A stretch of 64,000 nt of DNA from Klebsiella quasipneumoniae subsp. quasipneumoniae (GCF_020525925.1 NZ_CP084876.1:5022001-5086000), one strand, 5' to 3'. Numbered from the stretch's first letter, positions 43,695 to 60,346 are shown. Notes: generated from the sequence alone by a model not told the origin. Numbers and translations are program-made.

Positions 43695-44824
43695 AAACCT
43701 TCAGCGATCGCTGGCGGCAGCTGGAGTGGGACGACATCCGCCTGCGCATCAACGGTAAAACCGCCGCCGATGTCGAACGGGCGCTGGCGGCCAAACAGCT
43801 GACCCGCGACGACATGATGGCCCTGCTTTCGCCGGCGGCGGCCGGGTATCTTGAACCTCTGGCCCAGCGCGCGCAGCGGCTTACCCGTCAGCGCTTCGGC
43901 AATACCGTCAGCTTCTACGTGCCGCTGTATCTTTCCAACCTGTGCGCCAACGACTGCACCTACTGCGGCTTCTCGATGAGCAACCGCATTAAGCGCAAGA
44001 CGCTGGATGCTGCCGAGATTGCCCGCGAGTGCGCCGCGATCCGCGACCTGGGCTTTGAGCATCTGCTGCTGGTGACCGGTGAGCATCAGGGCAAGGTGGG
44101 AATGGATTATTTCCGCCAGCACCTGCCGGCAATCCGCAGCCAGTTTGCCTCGCTGCATATGGAGGTGCAGCCGCTGGCGACCGACGAGTATGCCGAGCTG
44201 AAAACCCTGGGGCTCGACGGGGTGATGGTCTATCAGGAGACCTATCACGAAAGCATGTACGCTCAGCACCACCTGAAAGGGAAAAAGCAGGATTTCTTCT
44301 GGCGGCTGGATACGCCGGATCGCCTGGGCGAGGCGGGGATCGATAAGATCGGCCTTGGCGCGCTGATCGGCCTTTCCGACAGCTGGCGGGTGGACTGCTT
44401 TATGGTCGCTGAGCACCTGCTGTGGCTGCAGCAACGCTACTGGCGCAGCCGCTATTCGGTCTCCTTCCCGCGTCTGCGTCCCTGCGCCGGCGGCATTGAA
44501 CCGGCCTCGCTAATGGATGAGCGTCAGCTGGTGCAGACCATCTGCGCCTTCCGCCTGCTGGCGCCGGAGGTTGAGCTGTCGCTATCCACCCGCGAATCCC
44601 CCTGGTTCCGCGACCGGGTGATCCCGCTGGCGATCAATAACGTCAGCGCCTTCTCCAAAACCCAGCCCGGGGGTTACGCCGACGACCATCCGGAGCTTGA
44701 GCAGTTCGCGCCGCACGATGACCGTCGGCCTGAAGAAGTCGCCAGCGCGCTGGCTGCCCGCGGCCTGCAGCCGGTGTGGAAAGACTGGGACAGCTGGCTG
44801 GGACGCGCCTCGCAAACCTCATGA
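43691..44824 (+). CDS. thiH: 2-iminoacetate (dehydroglycine) synthase ThiH
   Basis: A 377-residue radical-SAM tyrosine lyase (E. coli length) that supplies dehydroglycine to ThiG. The cluster motif is [10 protein letters not shown] (CX3CX2C, about residues 85-92). [17 protein letters not shown] and [12 protein letters not shown] are conserved further along. It is the last gene of the thi operon and is followed by a hairpin terminator at 44913. Confidence 0.96.
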   Translation: MKTFSDRWRQLEWDDIRLRINGKTAADVERALAAKQLTRDDMMALLSPAAAGYLEPLAQRAQRLTRQRFGNTVSFYVPLYLSNLCANDCTYCGFSMSNRIKRKTLDAAEIARECAAIRDLGFEHLLLVTGEHQGKVGMDYFRQHLPAIRSQFASLHMEVQPLATDEYAELKTLGLDGVMVYQETYHESMYAQHHLKGKKQDFFWRLDTPDRLGEAGIDKIGLGALIGLSDSWRVDCFMVAEHLLWLQQRYWRSRYSVSFPRLRPCAGGIEPASLMDERQLVQTICAFRLLAPEVELSLSTRESPWFRDRVIPLAINNVSAFSKTQPGGYADDHPELEQFAPHDDRRPEEVASALAARGLQPVWKDWDSWLGRASQTS

Positions 44825-44912
44825 TGTACAGTGTAAGCGCCTGATATTTTTGCGCGCCTGCACGAGAGATGAAAAACGGAGGCTGGCCCGCCAGGCGCCC
44901 TTTTTCTATTCT

Positions 44913-44943
44913 GCCCTGGTCAGCAGCGGACGCTGACCAGGGC
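44913..44943 (+). terminator. Terminator of the thi operon
   Basis: GCCCTGGTCAGC, 7-base loop, GCTGACCAGGGC (12-bp stem), then a T-rich run (CCTTTTCTTCC). Confidence 0.75.
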
Positions 44944-45140
44944 GAACCTTTTCTTCCTCATTTTCGCCCTGCCTCTCCGCGCTGATCGAGGGCCTGTACA
45001 TTGTCGCCGAATATAAATCACGATACATGAAGGCCTCAGAGTTATAATTGAGCAATAGTTAACTGATTCGATCGGCAGGCGTCGCAGTCGCAACCTGCGT
45101 TCGGACCCATGGTTTATACATCCGGGACGATTAACGATTC
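44944..45140 (+). other. Leader of the diguanylate cyclase gene
   Basis: Noncoding. It contains a consensus TATAAT at 45043-45048, but no matching -35 at normal spacing, so a promoter is possible but not shown. Confidence 0.4.
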
Positions 45141-46673
45141 ATGGCTCTACACAACAGAAAGCTCTCTTTCACGACGCCGATCGTCGTGGGGTTTGCCGGC
45201 ATCTTGCTCAGTTTTATGCTGATCGCTATTTTTGTCACCCTGGCGCAGCGAAAAGATTTTCTTGAAGATTATCACGACATTAACCGCAACTTTACCCACA
45301 ACCTGGCGATCAACTACACGGAAACCCTGCTGCGGGAAAATGATTTTATTCTTGGGCGCGCGGTCGCCTTCTTTGCCCGCAATGACGAACTGAATCGCGC
45401 AGTCAATGTGGAACCGGAGAAAGGGTTAACGACGCTGATGCAGTTACAGAACATGATGCCGAGCGTCTCATCCATCTCGCTGGCGGATACCGAGGGCCAC
45501 TATCTGCGCGCCCCGGAGGTGCTGGAAAATGAAGACAGTCAGGCTTTCGATCCCAGAACGCGGCCCTGGTTTATCAAACAGGCGGAAGCCAGCACCTTCA
45601 GCCACTACACCAGCCCATATATGGATTTTTTTACCCACCATCCGACGATTACCATTTTCAAACCCATCATCACCCCGGAGGGGAAACTCAAGGGCAGCCT
45701 GGCCTTTCATCTCGATCTCACCTCCATGGGGTTCGCGCTGCGCCAGATGGTGGCCCCCGTACAGGGCGAGTTTTTTGTGGTGCAGCGTGATGGCAAAGTG
45801 GTCCTGCACTCCGACCCTGGCGCACTGTTTAAACCCTTCGTCAGTAATGAGCTGATGGATAAAATGACCAGCGGCGAGGGGCAGCTTTACGATCCCGGGA
45901 ACGACACCTGGTATTACTATTACTCCTTTACCAATCCCGACTGGTTTGTGATTTTCCGTGTCGATAACACCACCCTGGTTAATCTGACGCGCCATGAAAC
46001 CAATTTAGTGATCGGCGGTTTCGCCCTCGCGGCGATCATCATCATCCTGTTCGGCCTTTATCTGCGTCATGCCTCCCGCACCGTGCTGATGAATATCATC
46101 AATGCGATTAAAACCGGCGACGTCAAACGCGCCCCACGCCTCGAGGCGATGCTGAGTAAAGCCATTGAAACTAACAAGCAGCGCGAACTGACCTACGTCC
46201 GCCAGGCGACCATTGACGCGCTCACCGGCTGCAAGAACCGCCGCGCCTTCGACAGCGATATTGCCGCGCTGATGAACGATCATCAGCCGTTCGCCCTCGC
46301 GCTGGTCGATATCGATAACTTTAAATCGATCAACGACACCTGGGGTCACCTCAACGGCGATATCGTTCTGCGTAACGTCGCCCGCGAAGGGCTGCAGGTC
46401 CTCCAGCCGCTGGAGATATCCCTCTATCGCTATGGTGGTGAAGAGTTCGCGGTGGTCTTTCCTGCCGAACATATTGATAACGCCCGCACGCTGCTGGAAA
46501 CATGGCGGGTAAACGTCGAACGGCGCACCTGGCGCGAAGATGGCCTGACGGTCACCTTCAGCGCCGGGCTGGGGGAATGGAACATGGAGCCGCTGGATAA
46601 ACTGGTGGTGAGCGTCGATGAAGCGCTGTACAAAGCCAAACAGCAGGGTAAAAACCGCATCCTGCGCGCCTAG
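45141..46673 (+). CDS. Membrane-bound diguanylate cyclase with a Cache-type sensor
   Basis: A 510-residue protein. Membrane segments lie at about 14-35 (PIVVGFAGILLSFMLIAIFV) and 290-308 (VIGGFALAAIIIILFGLYL), flanking a periplasmic sensor domain that resembles double-Cache ligand-binding domains (RTRPWFIKQAE, YTSPYMDFFTHHPTITIFKP). The C-terminal GGDEF domain has the active-site GGEEF at 432-436, so it should make cyclic di-GMP. The product-inhibition I-site RxxD is absent (PLEI at that position). No EAL domain is present. Named homologues were not recognised. It is monocistronic, with a terminator directly after it. Confidence 0.88.
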   Translation: MALHNRKLSFTTPIVVGFAGILLSFMLIAIFVTLAQRKDFLEDYHDINRNFTHNLAINYTETLLRENDFILGRAVAFFARNDELNRAVNVEPEKGLTTLMQLQNMMPSVSSISLADTEGHYLRAPEVLENEDSQAFDPRTRPWFIKQAEASTFSHYTSPYMDFFTHHPTITIFKPIITPEGKLKGSLAFHLDLTSMGFALRQMVAPVQGEFFVVQRDGKVVLHSDPGALFKPFVSNELMDKMTSGEGQLYDPGNDTWYYYYSFTNPDWFVIFRVDNTTLVNLTRHETNLVIGGFALAAIIIILFGLYLRHASRTVLMNIINAIKTGDVKRAPRLEAMLSKAIETNKQRELTYVRQATIDALTGCKNRRAFDSDIAALMNDHQPFALALVDIDNFKSINDTWGHLNGDIVLRNVAREGLQVLQPLEISLYRYGGEEFAVVFPAEHIDNARTLLETWRVNVERRTWREDGLTVTFSAGLGEWNMEPLDKLVVSVDEALYKAKQQGKNRILRA

Positions 46674-46691
46674 GGCTTTAGCGCCGCAACC

Positions 46692-46719
46692 GCCCACTTC
46701 GGTGGGCTTTTTTATTTTT
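46692..46719 (+). terminator. Terminator after the diguanylate cyclase
   Basis: GCCCAC-TTCG-GTGGGC (stable UUCG tetraloop) followed by TTTTTTATTTTTT. Confidence 0.92.
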
Positions 46720-46730
46720 TCCGGCAAAAA

Positions 46731-46744
46731 TGAAACCGGTTTCA
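46731..46744 (+). promoter_or_regulatory. LacI/GalR-type operator, AscG-like
   Basis: TGAAACCGGTTTCA is a perfect 14-bp palindrome and equals the site recognised by E. coli AscG, the repressor of a beta-glucoside operon. It lies 102 bases before the EIIB gene. A different LacI-family member could bind it. Confidence 0.65.
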
Positions 46745-46748
46745 ATTT

Positions 46749-46770
46749 TTGTGTGATGACTTACACACAA
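46749..46770 (+). promoter_or_regulatory. CRP-like site
   Basis: TGTGA-N6-ACACA within TTGTGTG/CACACAA arms, one mismatch from the CRP core. Its pairing with a sugar operator upstream of PTS genes supports catabolite control. Confidence 0.5.
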
Positions 46771-46845
46771 TCACGGTAAAGCGGTTGTCGCATCGCCAGG
46801 GCCGCGATAAACATAAGACATCACGGAACACAAGGGCCACTGACT

Positions 46846-47151
46846 ATGAAGAATATCGTTTTGTGCTGTGCCGCCGGTATGTCTACCAGCATGCTGGTTC
46901 AGCGTATGCAAGATGCCGCGCAGAAGAAAGGTGTTGAGGTCTCAATCAAGGCCGTACCGGTCGCCGAGTTTAAAGATAATCTGGCCGCCGCCGACATTAT
47001 TCTGCTCGGCCCGCAGGTGAAATATGAGCAGGCGAAGCTGCAGGCGCTGGCCGACCCGTTCGGCAAAAAGGTCGCCGTGATCGATATGATGGACTACGGC
47101 ATGATGAAAGGTGATGCCGTTCTGGATAAAGCCCTTAAGATGCTGGAGTAA
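46846..47151 (+). CDS. PTS enzyme IIB, lactose/cellobiose family
   Basis: A 101-residue cytoplasmic EIIB. The phosphorylated Cys8 is in CAAGMSTSML, the family signature seen in ChbB. LLGPQVKYEQ and VIDMMDYG are also conserved. It would pass phosphate from its EIIA partner to a sugar through an EIIC. The EIIA gene follows after 3 bases; no EIIC gene is nearby. The likely sugar is a beta-glucoside or chitobiose-like compound by family, not proven. Confidence 0.9.
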   Translation: MKNIVLCCAAGMSTSMLVQRMQDAAQKKGVEVSIKAVPVAEFKDNLAAADIILLGPQVKYEQAKLQALADPFGKKVAVIDMMDYGMMKGDAVLDKALKMLE

Positions 47152-47154
47152 TCG

Positions 47155-47472
47155 ATGGAAGATTTAGAAACGATCATCATGGAGCTGCTGGTTAACGCGG
47201 GTTCTGCGCGCAGCGCGGCGCTGACGGCGCTACAGCTGGCGCGGAAAGGCGATTTTGCCGCAGCGGAGCAGGCCATGGCCGAGTCCCATGAGTTCGTCAA
47301 ACATGCGCATAAAATTCAGACCCAGCTTATCGGCCTGGATGAAGGCAGCGGTAAGTTACCGGTCAACCTGATCACCGTGCATTCTCAGGACCATCTGATG
47401 AACGCCATGGTCATTCAGGATCTGGCGACCGATATGATTGAACTATACCGTCGCCTGCCCCTCGCGCAATAA
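47155..47472 (+). CDS. PTS enzyme IIA, lactose/cellobiose family
   Basis: A 105-residue helical EIIA, similar in length to ChbA. The phosphorylated histidine is His76 in ITVHSQDHLMNA, equivalent to His89 of ChbA. It is encoded 3 bases after the EIIB gene and clearly cotranscribed. The next gene, dcuB, is convergent, so the unit has only IIB and IIA. Its permease must be elsewhere, or the pair could have a regulatory role. Confidence 0.9.
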   Translation: MEDLETIIMELLVNAGSARSAALTALQLARKGDFAAAEQAMAESHEFVKHAHKIQTQLIGLDEGSGKLPVNLITVHSQDHLMNAMVIQDLATDMIELYRRLPLAQ

Positions 47473-47515
47473 TCTCTCGAATTGAACGGGCGTCGCTGCC
47501 GGCGCCCGTCCCCGC

Positions 47516-48856
47516 TTACAGAAAGCCGTACATCGCAGCGAATACCCAGCCAAAAACGCAGGAGACGCCAACGCCGATGAGCCCGGGCAGGATAAAGCTG
47601 TGGTTAATCACAAAGCGGCCAATATGGGTGGTCCCTGAGCGGTCAAACTGGATCGCCGCCAGATCGCTGGGGTAGGTCGGCAGAATATAGTAGCCATAGC
47701 AGGCCGGCGCAGAAGCCACGATATAGGCCGGGTCGACGCCGATGGCCAGGGCCACCGGAACAATCGCCGCCAGCGCTGCCGCCTGCGAGTTTACAAACTT
47801 CGAAACCAGCAGCAGCACGATGGCATAGGCCCATGGATACTCTTTGACCATCTCCCCGAGCACGCCTTTAATTTCGGTCATGTGAGCGCCAAACATGGTC
47901 TCCGCCATCCAGGCGATGCCGTACACCGCGACGATAGCGATCATTCCCGAACGAAAGACCTCATTTTTGGAAATCGATGCCGGGTTGGTTTTAGTAATGA
48001 TGATGATCAGCGCCCCGGAGAGCAGCATAAACATCTGGATCACCAGCACCATCGACAGCGGTTTACCGTCAAAGGTCGGACGCAGTTCAGAGAAGGCGCC
48101 GAGCAGCGCCACCACAGCGATGGAGGCCAGAAAAATCCACATCGCTATCCAGTTGCTGGTGGGCAACTTTCTATCCAGCAGCGTCGCCGTATCGCCATAG
48201 ACGTAATGGCGGTTCTCCGGTACCGCAATAAACGCCTGGAAGGCTTCGTCTTTATCCAGATCTTTGCCACGGAACCAGCTGAAGATGCCAATGGCTAAAA
48301 TGCCCAGCAGCGTGGAAGGAATGGTTATCGCCAGCAGATCGAGAAACTCGAGATGTTTACCGTTAAAGGTAAAATTCCCCAGCATCGCCACCAGCGAGAC
48401 CACCGCCACCGAGACCGGGCTGGCGATGATCCCCATCTGGGCGCCAATGGAGCTGGCGGCCATCGGACGCTCCGGGCGAATGTTATTCTTAATCGCCACA
48501 TCGTAGATAATCGGCAGGATGGTATACACCACGTGACCGGTACCGCAGAGGATAGTCAGCGTGCAGGTGACGAAAGGCGCCACAATAGAGACATATTTTG
48601 GGTTTCGCCGCAGCAGCTTCTCGGCAATCTGCAGCATGATATCCAGGCCGCCGGACGCCTGCAGCGTCGCCGAGGCGGCCACCACCGCAATGATCACCAG
48701 CATCACATCAACCGGCGGTTTACCCGGCTGGAGATGAAAAACAAAGACGAGGATCACTAAACCGATGCCGCCCAGCAGCCCCAGCGCAATACCGCCTTTT
48801 CGGGCACCATAAAACAGACAAATTAAGATAATAATGAGTTGTATCGCGAATTCCAT
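47516..48856 (-). CDS. dcuB: Anaerobic C4-dicarboxylate transporter DcuB
   Basis: A 446-residue inner-membrane protein, the same length as E. coli DcuB and nearly identical in long stretches (LHLIL-type start replaced by [17 protein letters not shown]). It has about 10-12 hydrophobic helices. DcuB exchanges fumarate for succinate during fumarate respiration and also acts as a co-sensor for DcuS in E. coli. Here dcuB is not next to fumB or dcuSR, but lies between the PTS pair and rpoC. Its start follows GGGGGC on the minus strand. Confidence 0.94.
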   Translation of the reverse strand: MEFAIQLIIILICLFYGARKGGIALGLLGGIGLVILVFVFHLQPGKPPVDVMLVIIAVVAASATLQASGGLDIMLQIAEKLLRRNPKYVSIVAPFVTCTLTILCGTGHVVYTILPIIYDVAIKNNIRPERPMAASSIGAQMGIIASPVSVAVVSLVAMLGNFTFNGKHLEFLDLLAITIPSTLLGILAIGIFSWFRGKDLDKDEAFQAFIAVPENRHYVYGDTATLLDRKLPTSNWIAMWIFLASIAVVALLGAFSELRPTFDGKPLSMVLVIQMFMLLSGALIIIITKTNPASISKNEVFRSGMIAIVAVYGIAWMAETMFGAHMTEIKGVLGEMVKEYPWAYAIVLLLVSKFVNSQAAALAAIVPVALAIGVDPAYIVASAPACYGYYILPTYPSDLAAIQFDRSGTTHIGRFVINHSFILPGLIGVGVSCVFGWVFAAMYGFL

Positions 48857-49200
48857 GCAGCCCCCAGAGCCTGTCCGCTCAGACCTAAAGTAATGATCCC
48901 TACCTGCCTGCCGGGATTATTTCTGCGCCTTGTTGGGGGAAGCATGAGATGCAGCGATCCCTCTCCAGGCCGTCGCGCCGAAGATAAAGCAGCAGCAGTA
49001 ATCCCATGATTCATCAGGTATTTTGAATATATCCTCTTTAAATTGTTTATTTTTTGATATGAGTAGAAGTTTTACCCATATATAAAGAAAGGTTTTTGAG
49101 GTGAAAGGCTAAAGGATATTTTTTATGAATTAATTGCTAAAAAATTGCATCCTGGATATAGCGTAAATGTAATTAAAGACGGGGACTGCGGAGAACAGGC
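48857..49200 (-). other. dcuB upstream region
   Basis: AT-rich noncoding DNA between dcuB and the rpoC terminator. It should hold the dcuB promoter. TTGATAT-like half-sites occur near 49054, but no complete FNR or DcuR site was secured. Confidence 0.4.
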
Positions 49201-49236
49201 AATAAAAAAGCCGGTCAGGAAACCTGACCGGCTTTT
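49201..49236 (-). terminator. Terminator of the rplKAJL-rpoBC cluster
   Basis: AAGCCGGTCAGG, 3-base loop, CCTGACCGGCTT, then TTTTATT on the minus strand, 17 bases past rpoC. Confidence 0.95.
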
Positions 49237-49253
49237 TAGCAGTGCATCAACGA

Positions 49254-53477
<4,224 letters not shown>

Positions 53478-53553
53478 GGATTTGCTCCCGTCGGAGTTAG
53501 CACATTCCACTGCCGGGCGTTAACCCGGCAGCAGTGACCTGTTTGAGCGAGAA

Positions 53554-56500
53554 TTACTCGTCTTCCAGTTCGATGTTGATGCCCAGCGAGCGAATTTCTT
53601 TCAACAGTACGTTGAAGGATTCCGGCATGCCCGGTTCCATCTGGTGATTGCCGTCCACGATGTTTTTATACATCTTAGTACGACCGTTCACGTCATCAGA
53701 CTTAACGGTGAGCATTTCCTGCAGGGTGTAGGCTGCGCCGTATGCTTCCAGCGCCCACACTTCCATCTCACCGAAGCGCTGACCACCGAACTGCGCCTTA
53801 CCACCCAGCGGCTGCTGAGTCACCAGGCTGTAAGAACCGGTGGAACGCGCGTGCATTTTGTCGTCGACCAGGTGGTTCAGTTTCAGCATGTACATGTAAC
53901 CCACGGTTACCGGACGCTCGAACTGCTCACCGGTGCGGCCGTCGAACAGGGTGATCTGACCGGAAGTCGGCAGGTCGCCCAGCTGCAGCAGCGCTTTAAT
54001 TTCCGCTTCTTTCGCACCGTCGAACACCGGCGTTGCGATCGGCATACCTTTACGCAGGTTTTCAGCCAGACGCAGAACTTCTTCATCGCTGAAGGTATTC
54101 AGGTCAACTTTCTGACGAACGTCAGCGCCCAGATCGTAGGCACGCTGGATGAACTCGCGCAGTTTCGCGACTTCCTGCTGCTGTTTCAGCATGGCGTTGA
54201 TCTTATCGCCGATGCCTTTCGCAGCCATACCCAGGTGAGTTTCCAGGATCTGACCGATGTTCATACGAGACGGTACGCCCAGCGGGTTCAGGACGATATC
54301 TACCGGCGTACCGTTAGCATCGTGCGGCATATCTTCGATCGGGTTGATCTTAGAGATAACACCCTTGTTACCGTGACGACCTGCCATCTTGTCACCAGGC
54401 TGGATACGGCGTTTAACGGCCAGGTATACCTTAACAATCTTCAGCACGCCCGGTGCCAGATCGTCGCCTTGGGTGATTTTGCGGCGTTTCGCTTCGAGTT
54501 TTTTCTCGAACTCGTGTTTCAGTTCGTCGTACTGCTCAGCCAGTTGTTCCAGCTGATTTTGTTTCTCTTCGTCAGTCAGGCCCAGTTCCAGCCAGCGATC
54601 GCGCGGCAGTTTATCGAGCTTCTCAGCTTCAACGCCACCGGAGACCAGCACCGCGTAGATACGACTGAACAGACCGGCTTCGAGGATCTGCAGTTCTTCA
54701 GACAGGTCTTTTTTGGCCTGCTTCAGCTGCATCTCTTCGATTTCCAGCGCACGTTTATCTTTTTCTACGCCGTCACGGGTAAAGACCTGAACGTCGATAA
54801 CGGTACCAGAGACACCGTTCGGTACGCGCAGAGAAGAGTCTTTAACGTCAGACGCTTTCTCACCGAAGATCGCACGCAGCAGTTTCTCTTCCGGCGTCAG
54901 CTGGGTTTCACCTTTCGGCGTAACCTTACCAACCAGAATGTCGCCGCCGGTCACTTCCGCACCGATATAAACGATACCGGACTCATCCAGTTTGGAGAGC
55001 GCAGCTTCACCCACGTTCGGGATGTCAGCGGTGATCTCTTCCGGCCCCAGCTTGGTGTCACGGGACACGCACGCCAGTTCCTGAATGTGGATAGTGGTGA
55101 AACGGTCTTCCTGGACAACACGCTCGGAAACGAGGATGGAGTCTTCGAAGTTGTAGCCGTTCCACGGCATGAACGCGACGCGCATGTTCTGACCCAGCGC
55201 CAGCTCACCGAGGTCGGTGGACGGGCCGTCGGCCAGCACGTCGCCGCGCTCGATAGGTTCGCCCAGGGACACGCAAGGCATCTGGTTGATGCAGGTGTTC
55301 TGGTTAGAACGGGTGTATTTGGTCAGGTTATAGATGTCGATACCCGCTTCGCCCGGGTACATCTCGTCTTCGTTAACTTTGATAACGATACGGGAAGCAT
55401 CCACGTACTGAACGGTACCGCCGCGCTTAGCAACGGCAGTAACGCCGGAGTCGACGGCTACAGCACGTTCCATACCGGTACCAACCAGCGGCTTATCAGC
55501 GCGCAGAGTCGGAACGGCCTGACGTTGCATGTTCGCACCCATCAATGCACGGTTGGCGTCATCGTGTTCCAGGAACGGGATCAGGGACGCACCGACGGAT
55601 ACCACCTGCTGGGTGGATACGTCCATGTAGTCAACCTGGTCGCGGCTGAACAAGCTGGATTCGCCTTTGCTACGGCAGGTCACCAGATCTTCTACGAAGT
55701 GGCCGTTTTCATCCAGGTTGGAGTTCGCCTGAGCGATAACGTAGTTGCCTTCTTCGATAGCAGACAGGTAGTGAATTTCGTCGGTAACCACACCGTCGGT
55801 CACTTTACGATACGGCGTCTCAAGGAAGCCATATTCGTTGGTCTGCGCGTATACGGACAGGGAGTTGATCAGACCGATGTTCGGACCTTCAGGCGTTTCG
55901 ATTGGACATACGCGACCGTAGTGAGTCGGGTGTACGTCTCGAACTTCGAAGCCTGCGCGCTCACGGGTCAGACCGCCTGGGCCGAGTGCGGAGATACGAC
56001 GTTTGTGCGTGATCTCAGACAGCGGGTTGTTCTGGTCCATAAACTGAGACAGCTGGCTGGAACCAAAGAACTCTTTCACTGCTGCGGAAATCGGCTTGGC
56101 GTTGATCATATCCTGAGGCATCAGGGTATCCAGATCGCCCAGAGACAGACGCTCTTTCACCGCACGTTCTACACGTACCAGGCCAACGCGGAACTGGTTT
56201 TCCGCCATTTCGCCAACGGAACGGATACGACGGTTGCCGAGGTGGTCGATATCGTCCACTTCGCCTTTACCGTTACGGATATCGATGAGCTTCTTCATCA
56301 CTTCGATGATGTCGTCTTTGCTCAGGATACCGGAACCTTCGATTTCGTCGCGCAGCAGAGAACGGTTGAACTTCATACGACCAACCGCGGACAGATCGTA
56401 GCGGTCTTCGGAGAAGAACAGGTTCTCAAACAGGCTTTCAGCGGCTTCACGAGTCGGCGGCTCGCCAGGGCGCATCATGCGGTAGATTTCTACCAGCGCG

Positions 56501-57582
56501 CTCAGACGATCGTTAGTCGGGTCGACGCGTACCGTTTCAGAGATGTATGGACCGTGGTCCAGATCGTTGGTAAACAGCGTTTCGATGCGCTTGTGGCCAG
56601 ACTGGCTCAGCTTAGCCAGCAGATCCAGGCTCAGCTCCATGTTCGCCGGGCAGATCAGTTCGCCAGTCGCTTCATCGATATAGTCTTTAGCCGCCACTTT
56701 GCCCGCGATATATTCAACCGGCACTTCGATATGCTTGATATCGTCTTTTTCCAGCTGACGGATATGGCGAGCCGTGATGCGACGGCCTTTCTCAACGTAC
56801 ACTTTGCCGTTGGCTTCGATATCGAAGGAGGCGGTTTCACCGCGCAGACGCTCCGGAATCAGCTCCATCTGCAGCTTGTTGTCGCGAATTTCAAAGACCA
56901 CTTTTTCGAAGAACAGGTCAAGGATCTGCTCAGTGGTGTAATTCAGCGCGCGCAGGATGATGGTAGCCGGCAGCTTACGACGACGGTCGATACGAACGAA
57001 CAGGTTGTCTTTCGGGTCGAATTCGAAGTCCAGCCAGGAACCGCGGTAAGGGATGATACGTGCGTTATACAGAACCTTACCGGATGAGTGAGTCTTACCT
57101 TTGTCACTGTCAAAGAAGACGCCCGGGCTACGGTGCAGCTGAGAAACGATAACACGCTCGGTACCGTTGATGACGAAGGTACCGTTGTCGGTCATGAGCG
57201 GGATTTCGCCCATGTAGACTTCTTGTTCTTTAATGTCTTTGACGGTGCCTTCCGGCGCTTCGCGCTCGTAGATCACCAGACGCAGTTTTACGCGCAGCGG
57301 TGCAGAGTAAGTCACGCCACGGATCTGACATTCTTTAACGTCAAAAACCGGTTCGCCCAGACGGTAGCTGACGTATTGCAGCTCGGAATTACCGCTGTAG
57401 CTCTGAATCGGGAACACGGAACGGAAAGCAGCTTCCAGACCGTACTGCCCTTCAGGATCTTGCTCGATAAACTTCTGGAACGAGTCAAGCTGGATAGAAA
57501 GGAGATATGGCACATCCAGAACTTGTGGACGTTTACCAAAATCCTTACGAATACGTTTTTTCTCGGTATAGGAGTAAACCAT
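53554..57582 (-). CDS. rpoB: RNA polymerase subunit beta, RpoB
   Basis: A 1342-residue catalytic subunit, the E. coli length. The rifampicin region (about 505-535) reads [20 protein letters not shown] then [10 protein letters not shown], which is the wild-type, susceptible form (Asp516, His526, Ser531 intact). [15 protein letters not shown] is in the active-centre region. ATG 57582 starts [17 protein letters not shown]; 11 upstream codons from 57615 are leader. It lies downstream of the rplL attenuator, which lets only part of the transcripts continue. Confidence 0.97.
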   Translation of the reverse strand: MVYSYTEKKRIRKDFGKRPQVLDVPYLLSIQLDSFQKFIEQDPEGQYGLEAAFRSVFPIQSYSGNSELQYVSYRLGEPVFDVKECQIRGVTYSAPLRVKLRLVIYEREAPEGTVKDIKEQEVYMGEIPLMTDNGTFVINGTERVIVSQLHRSPGVFFDSDKGKTHSSGKVLYNARIIPYRGSWLDFEFDPKDNLFVRIDRRRKLPATIILRALNYTTEQILDLFFEKVVFEIRDNKLQMELIPERLRGETASFDIEANGKVYVEKGRRITARHIRQLEKDDIKHIEVPVEYIAGKVAAKDYIDEATGELICPANMELSLDLLAKLSQSGHKRIETLFTNDLDHGPYISETVRVDPTNDRLSALVEIYRMMRPGEPPTREAAESLFENLFFSEDRYDLSAVGRMKFNRSLLRDEIEGSGILSKDDIIEVMKKLIDIRNGKGEVDDIDHLGNRRIRSVGEMAENQFRVGLVRVERAVKERLSLGDLDTLMPQDMINAKPISAAVKEFFGSSQLSQFMDQNNPLSEITHKRRISALGPGGLTRERAGFEVRDVHPTHYGRVCPIETPEGPNIGLINSLSVYAQTNEYGFLETPYRKVTDGVVTDEIHYLSAIEEGNYVIAQANSNLDENGHFVEDLVTCRSKGESSLFSRDQVDYMDVSTQQVVSVGASLIPFLEHDDANRALMGANMQRQAVPTLRADKPLVGTGMERAVAVDSGVTAVAKRGGTVQYVDASRIVIKVNEDEMYPGEAGIDIYNLTKYTRSNQNTCINQMPCVSLGEPIERGDVLADGPSTDLGELALGQNMRVAFMPWNGYNFEDSILVSERVVQEDRFTTIHIQELACVSRDTKLGPEEITADIPNVGEAALSKLDESGIVYIGAEVTGGDILVGKVTPKGETQLTPEEKLLRAIFGEKASDVKDSSLRVPNGVSGTVIDVQVFTRDGVEKDKRALEIEEMQLKQAKKDLSEELQILEAGLFSRIYAVLVSGGVEAEKLDKLPRDRWLELGLTDEEKQNQLEQLAEQYDELKHEFEKKLEAKRRKITQGDDLAPGVLKIVKVYLAVKRRIQPGDKMAGRHGNKGVISKINPIEDMPHDANGTPVDIVLNPLGVPSRMNIGQILETHLGMAAKGIGDKINAMLKQQQEVAKLREFIQRAYDLGADVRQKVDLNTFSDEEVLRLAENLRKGMPIATPVFDGAKEAEIKALLQLGDLPTSGQITLFDGRTGEQFERPVTVGYMYMLKLNHLVDDKMHARSTGSYSLVTQQPLGGKAQFGGQRFGEMEVWALEAYGAAYTLQEMLTVKSDDVNGRTKMYKNIVDGNHQMEPGMPESFNVLLKEIRSLGINIELEDE

Positions 57583-57835
57583 AGGGTTCCTCAGCTCGCT
57601 GACAAGTCGACCCATCTGCCCGCAGAGGGCAGTTTTTTATGCAACACTATTTTGTTGACCGGAAAATGGAACACTTTCCGCAATGCCTGTTGCTATCACG
57701 CTTAAACCATTTCATTGCGATTTACACAGCCCAGGAACCCTAACCTGTCGCAGTATATTAAGTCGTCGATAGAAACAAGCATTGAGAGGCAAACCAGTAG
57801 TCAAACAGCGTGAAACGCTACTGGCGCCTTACAGC
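57583..57835 (-). other. rplL-rpoB leader
   Basis: Noncoding spacer between the attenuator and rpoB. In E. coli this interval is processed by RNase III after partial termination. No gene is seen here. Confidence 0.55.
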
Positions 57836-57868
57836 GCAAAAAGGCTGGTGACCAAAAAGTCACCAGCC
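57836..57868 (-). terminator. rplL-rpoB attenuator
   Basis: On the minus strand GGCTGGTGAC-TTTTTG-GTCACCAGCC is followed by TTTTTGCG. It matches the known E. coli attenuator that lowers rpoBC relative to rplJL. Confidence 0.88.
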
Positions 57869-57906
57869 TCAGCCTGATTTCTCAGGCTGCAACCGGAAGG
57901 GTTGGC

Positions 57907-58272
<366 letters not shown>

Positions 58273-58338
58273 TTAAATTGTTCCTGAATATCAGAATAAG
58301 TTTATACGTAAGCGAATGCTTTACAATGATAACTGCGA

Positions 58339-58836
58339 TTAAGCAGCTTCTTTCGCATCGCGTACAGCAGCCAGAGTACGAACCAGTTTGCCAGCCGAAG
58401 CTTCTTTCATGGTTGCCATCAGGCGTGCAATTGCTTCTTCGTAGGTCGGCAGAGTTGCCAGGCGGTCGATCTGCGACGCCGGGATCAGCTCACCTTCAAA
58501 GGCAGCGGCTTTGACCTCAAATTTTGCATTCGCTTTCGCGAACTCTTTGAACAGACGAGCAGCAGCGCCCGGGTGTTCCATAGAGTATGCAATCAGGGTC
58601 GGACCAACAAACGTGTCTTTCAGGCACTCGAACTGAGTACCTTCAACGACGCGGCGCAGCAGGGTGTTACGAACAACACGCATGTATACGCCAGCTTCAC
58701 GACCTGCTTTACGCAGTTCAGTCATTTTATCTACAGTTACGCCACGGGAATCCGCAACTACTGCAGACAGCGCGCCTTTGGCTACTTCGCTGACTTCAGC
58801 AACAATCGCTTGTTTGTCTTGAAGATTTAAAGCCAT
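58339..58836 (-). CDS. rplJ: 50S ribosomal protein L10
   Basis: A 165-residue protein, the E. coli length, that anchors L7/L12 dimers to 23S rRNA at the GTPase centre. [20 protein letters not shown] and [12 protein letters not shown] are conserved, and the C-terminal helix binds L12. The L10-L12 complex also represses its own message by binding the leader (58837-59092). Confidence 0.97.
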
Positions 58837-59092
58837 TAGCTTTGCTCCTGGATGTTTGCCAGAGCCTATGCCCTGGAACTCACTTCACTCAATTCAACGA
58901 AAAGAGCGTCTAAATACGGTGAGCAGAAACAAGCCAGAATATCCAAAAATAATCTTAGCGTTCTGTCACCGTCTACGCAGGGGATTAAGTTTCTTGCGAA
59001 ACACCTGCGGTCTTCGACGGAGGCCTGGATAGGCCAGGCTCCAACGAACAATTCGGTTACCTGCTAACCATCGTTAGCAAACGTGGGCGAAA
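58837..59092 (-). promoter_or_regulatory. rplJ leader, L10-L12 autoregulatory region
   Basis: A 256-base untranslated leader between the L10 promoter and rplJ, rich in short inverted repeats. In E. coli L10-L12 binds here to repress translation. Placement follows from synteny; the exact binding fold was not traced. Confidence 0.6.
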
Positions 59093-59120
59093 ATTGTAGA
59101 CAAATTCGCCGCCCACGTAA
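59093..59120 (-). promoter_or_regulatory. rplJ (L10) promoter
   Basis: TTACGT (-35), 16 bp, TACAAT (-10) on the minus strand, just past rplA. It matches the E. coli P-L10 sequence closely. Confidence 0.75.
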
Positions 59121-59125
59121 AGGTA

Positions 59126-60292
<1,167 letters not shown>

Positions 60293-60346
60293 TCAGAGAA
60301 GCTCCCCGTGATTAAACATCGTTTTACGGGCCGGGCCCATAAAAAC

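Noticed and set aside
45043..45048. TATAAT as a firm promoter for the diguanylate cyclase
   Set aside because: No acceptable -35 at 16-18 bp spacing was found; kept only as a possibility.
55990..56075. Rifampicin-resistance changes in rpoB
   Set aside because: The region reads as wild type at Asp516, His526 and Ser531.
53644..57087. A 1147-codon open frame antisense to rpoB
   Set aside because: It mirrors the codon pattern of rpoB, has no start signal or family resemblance, and rpoB is certain.
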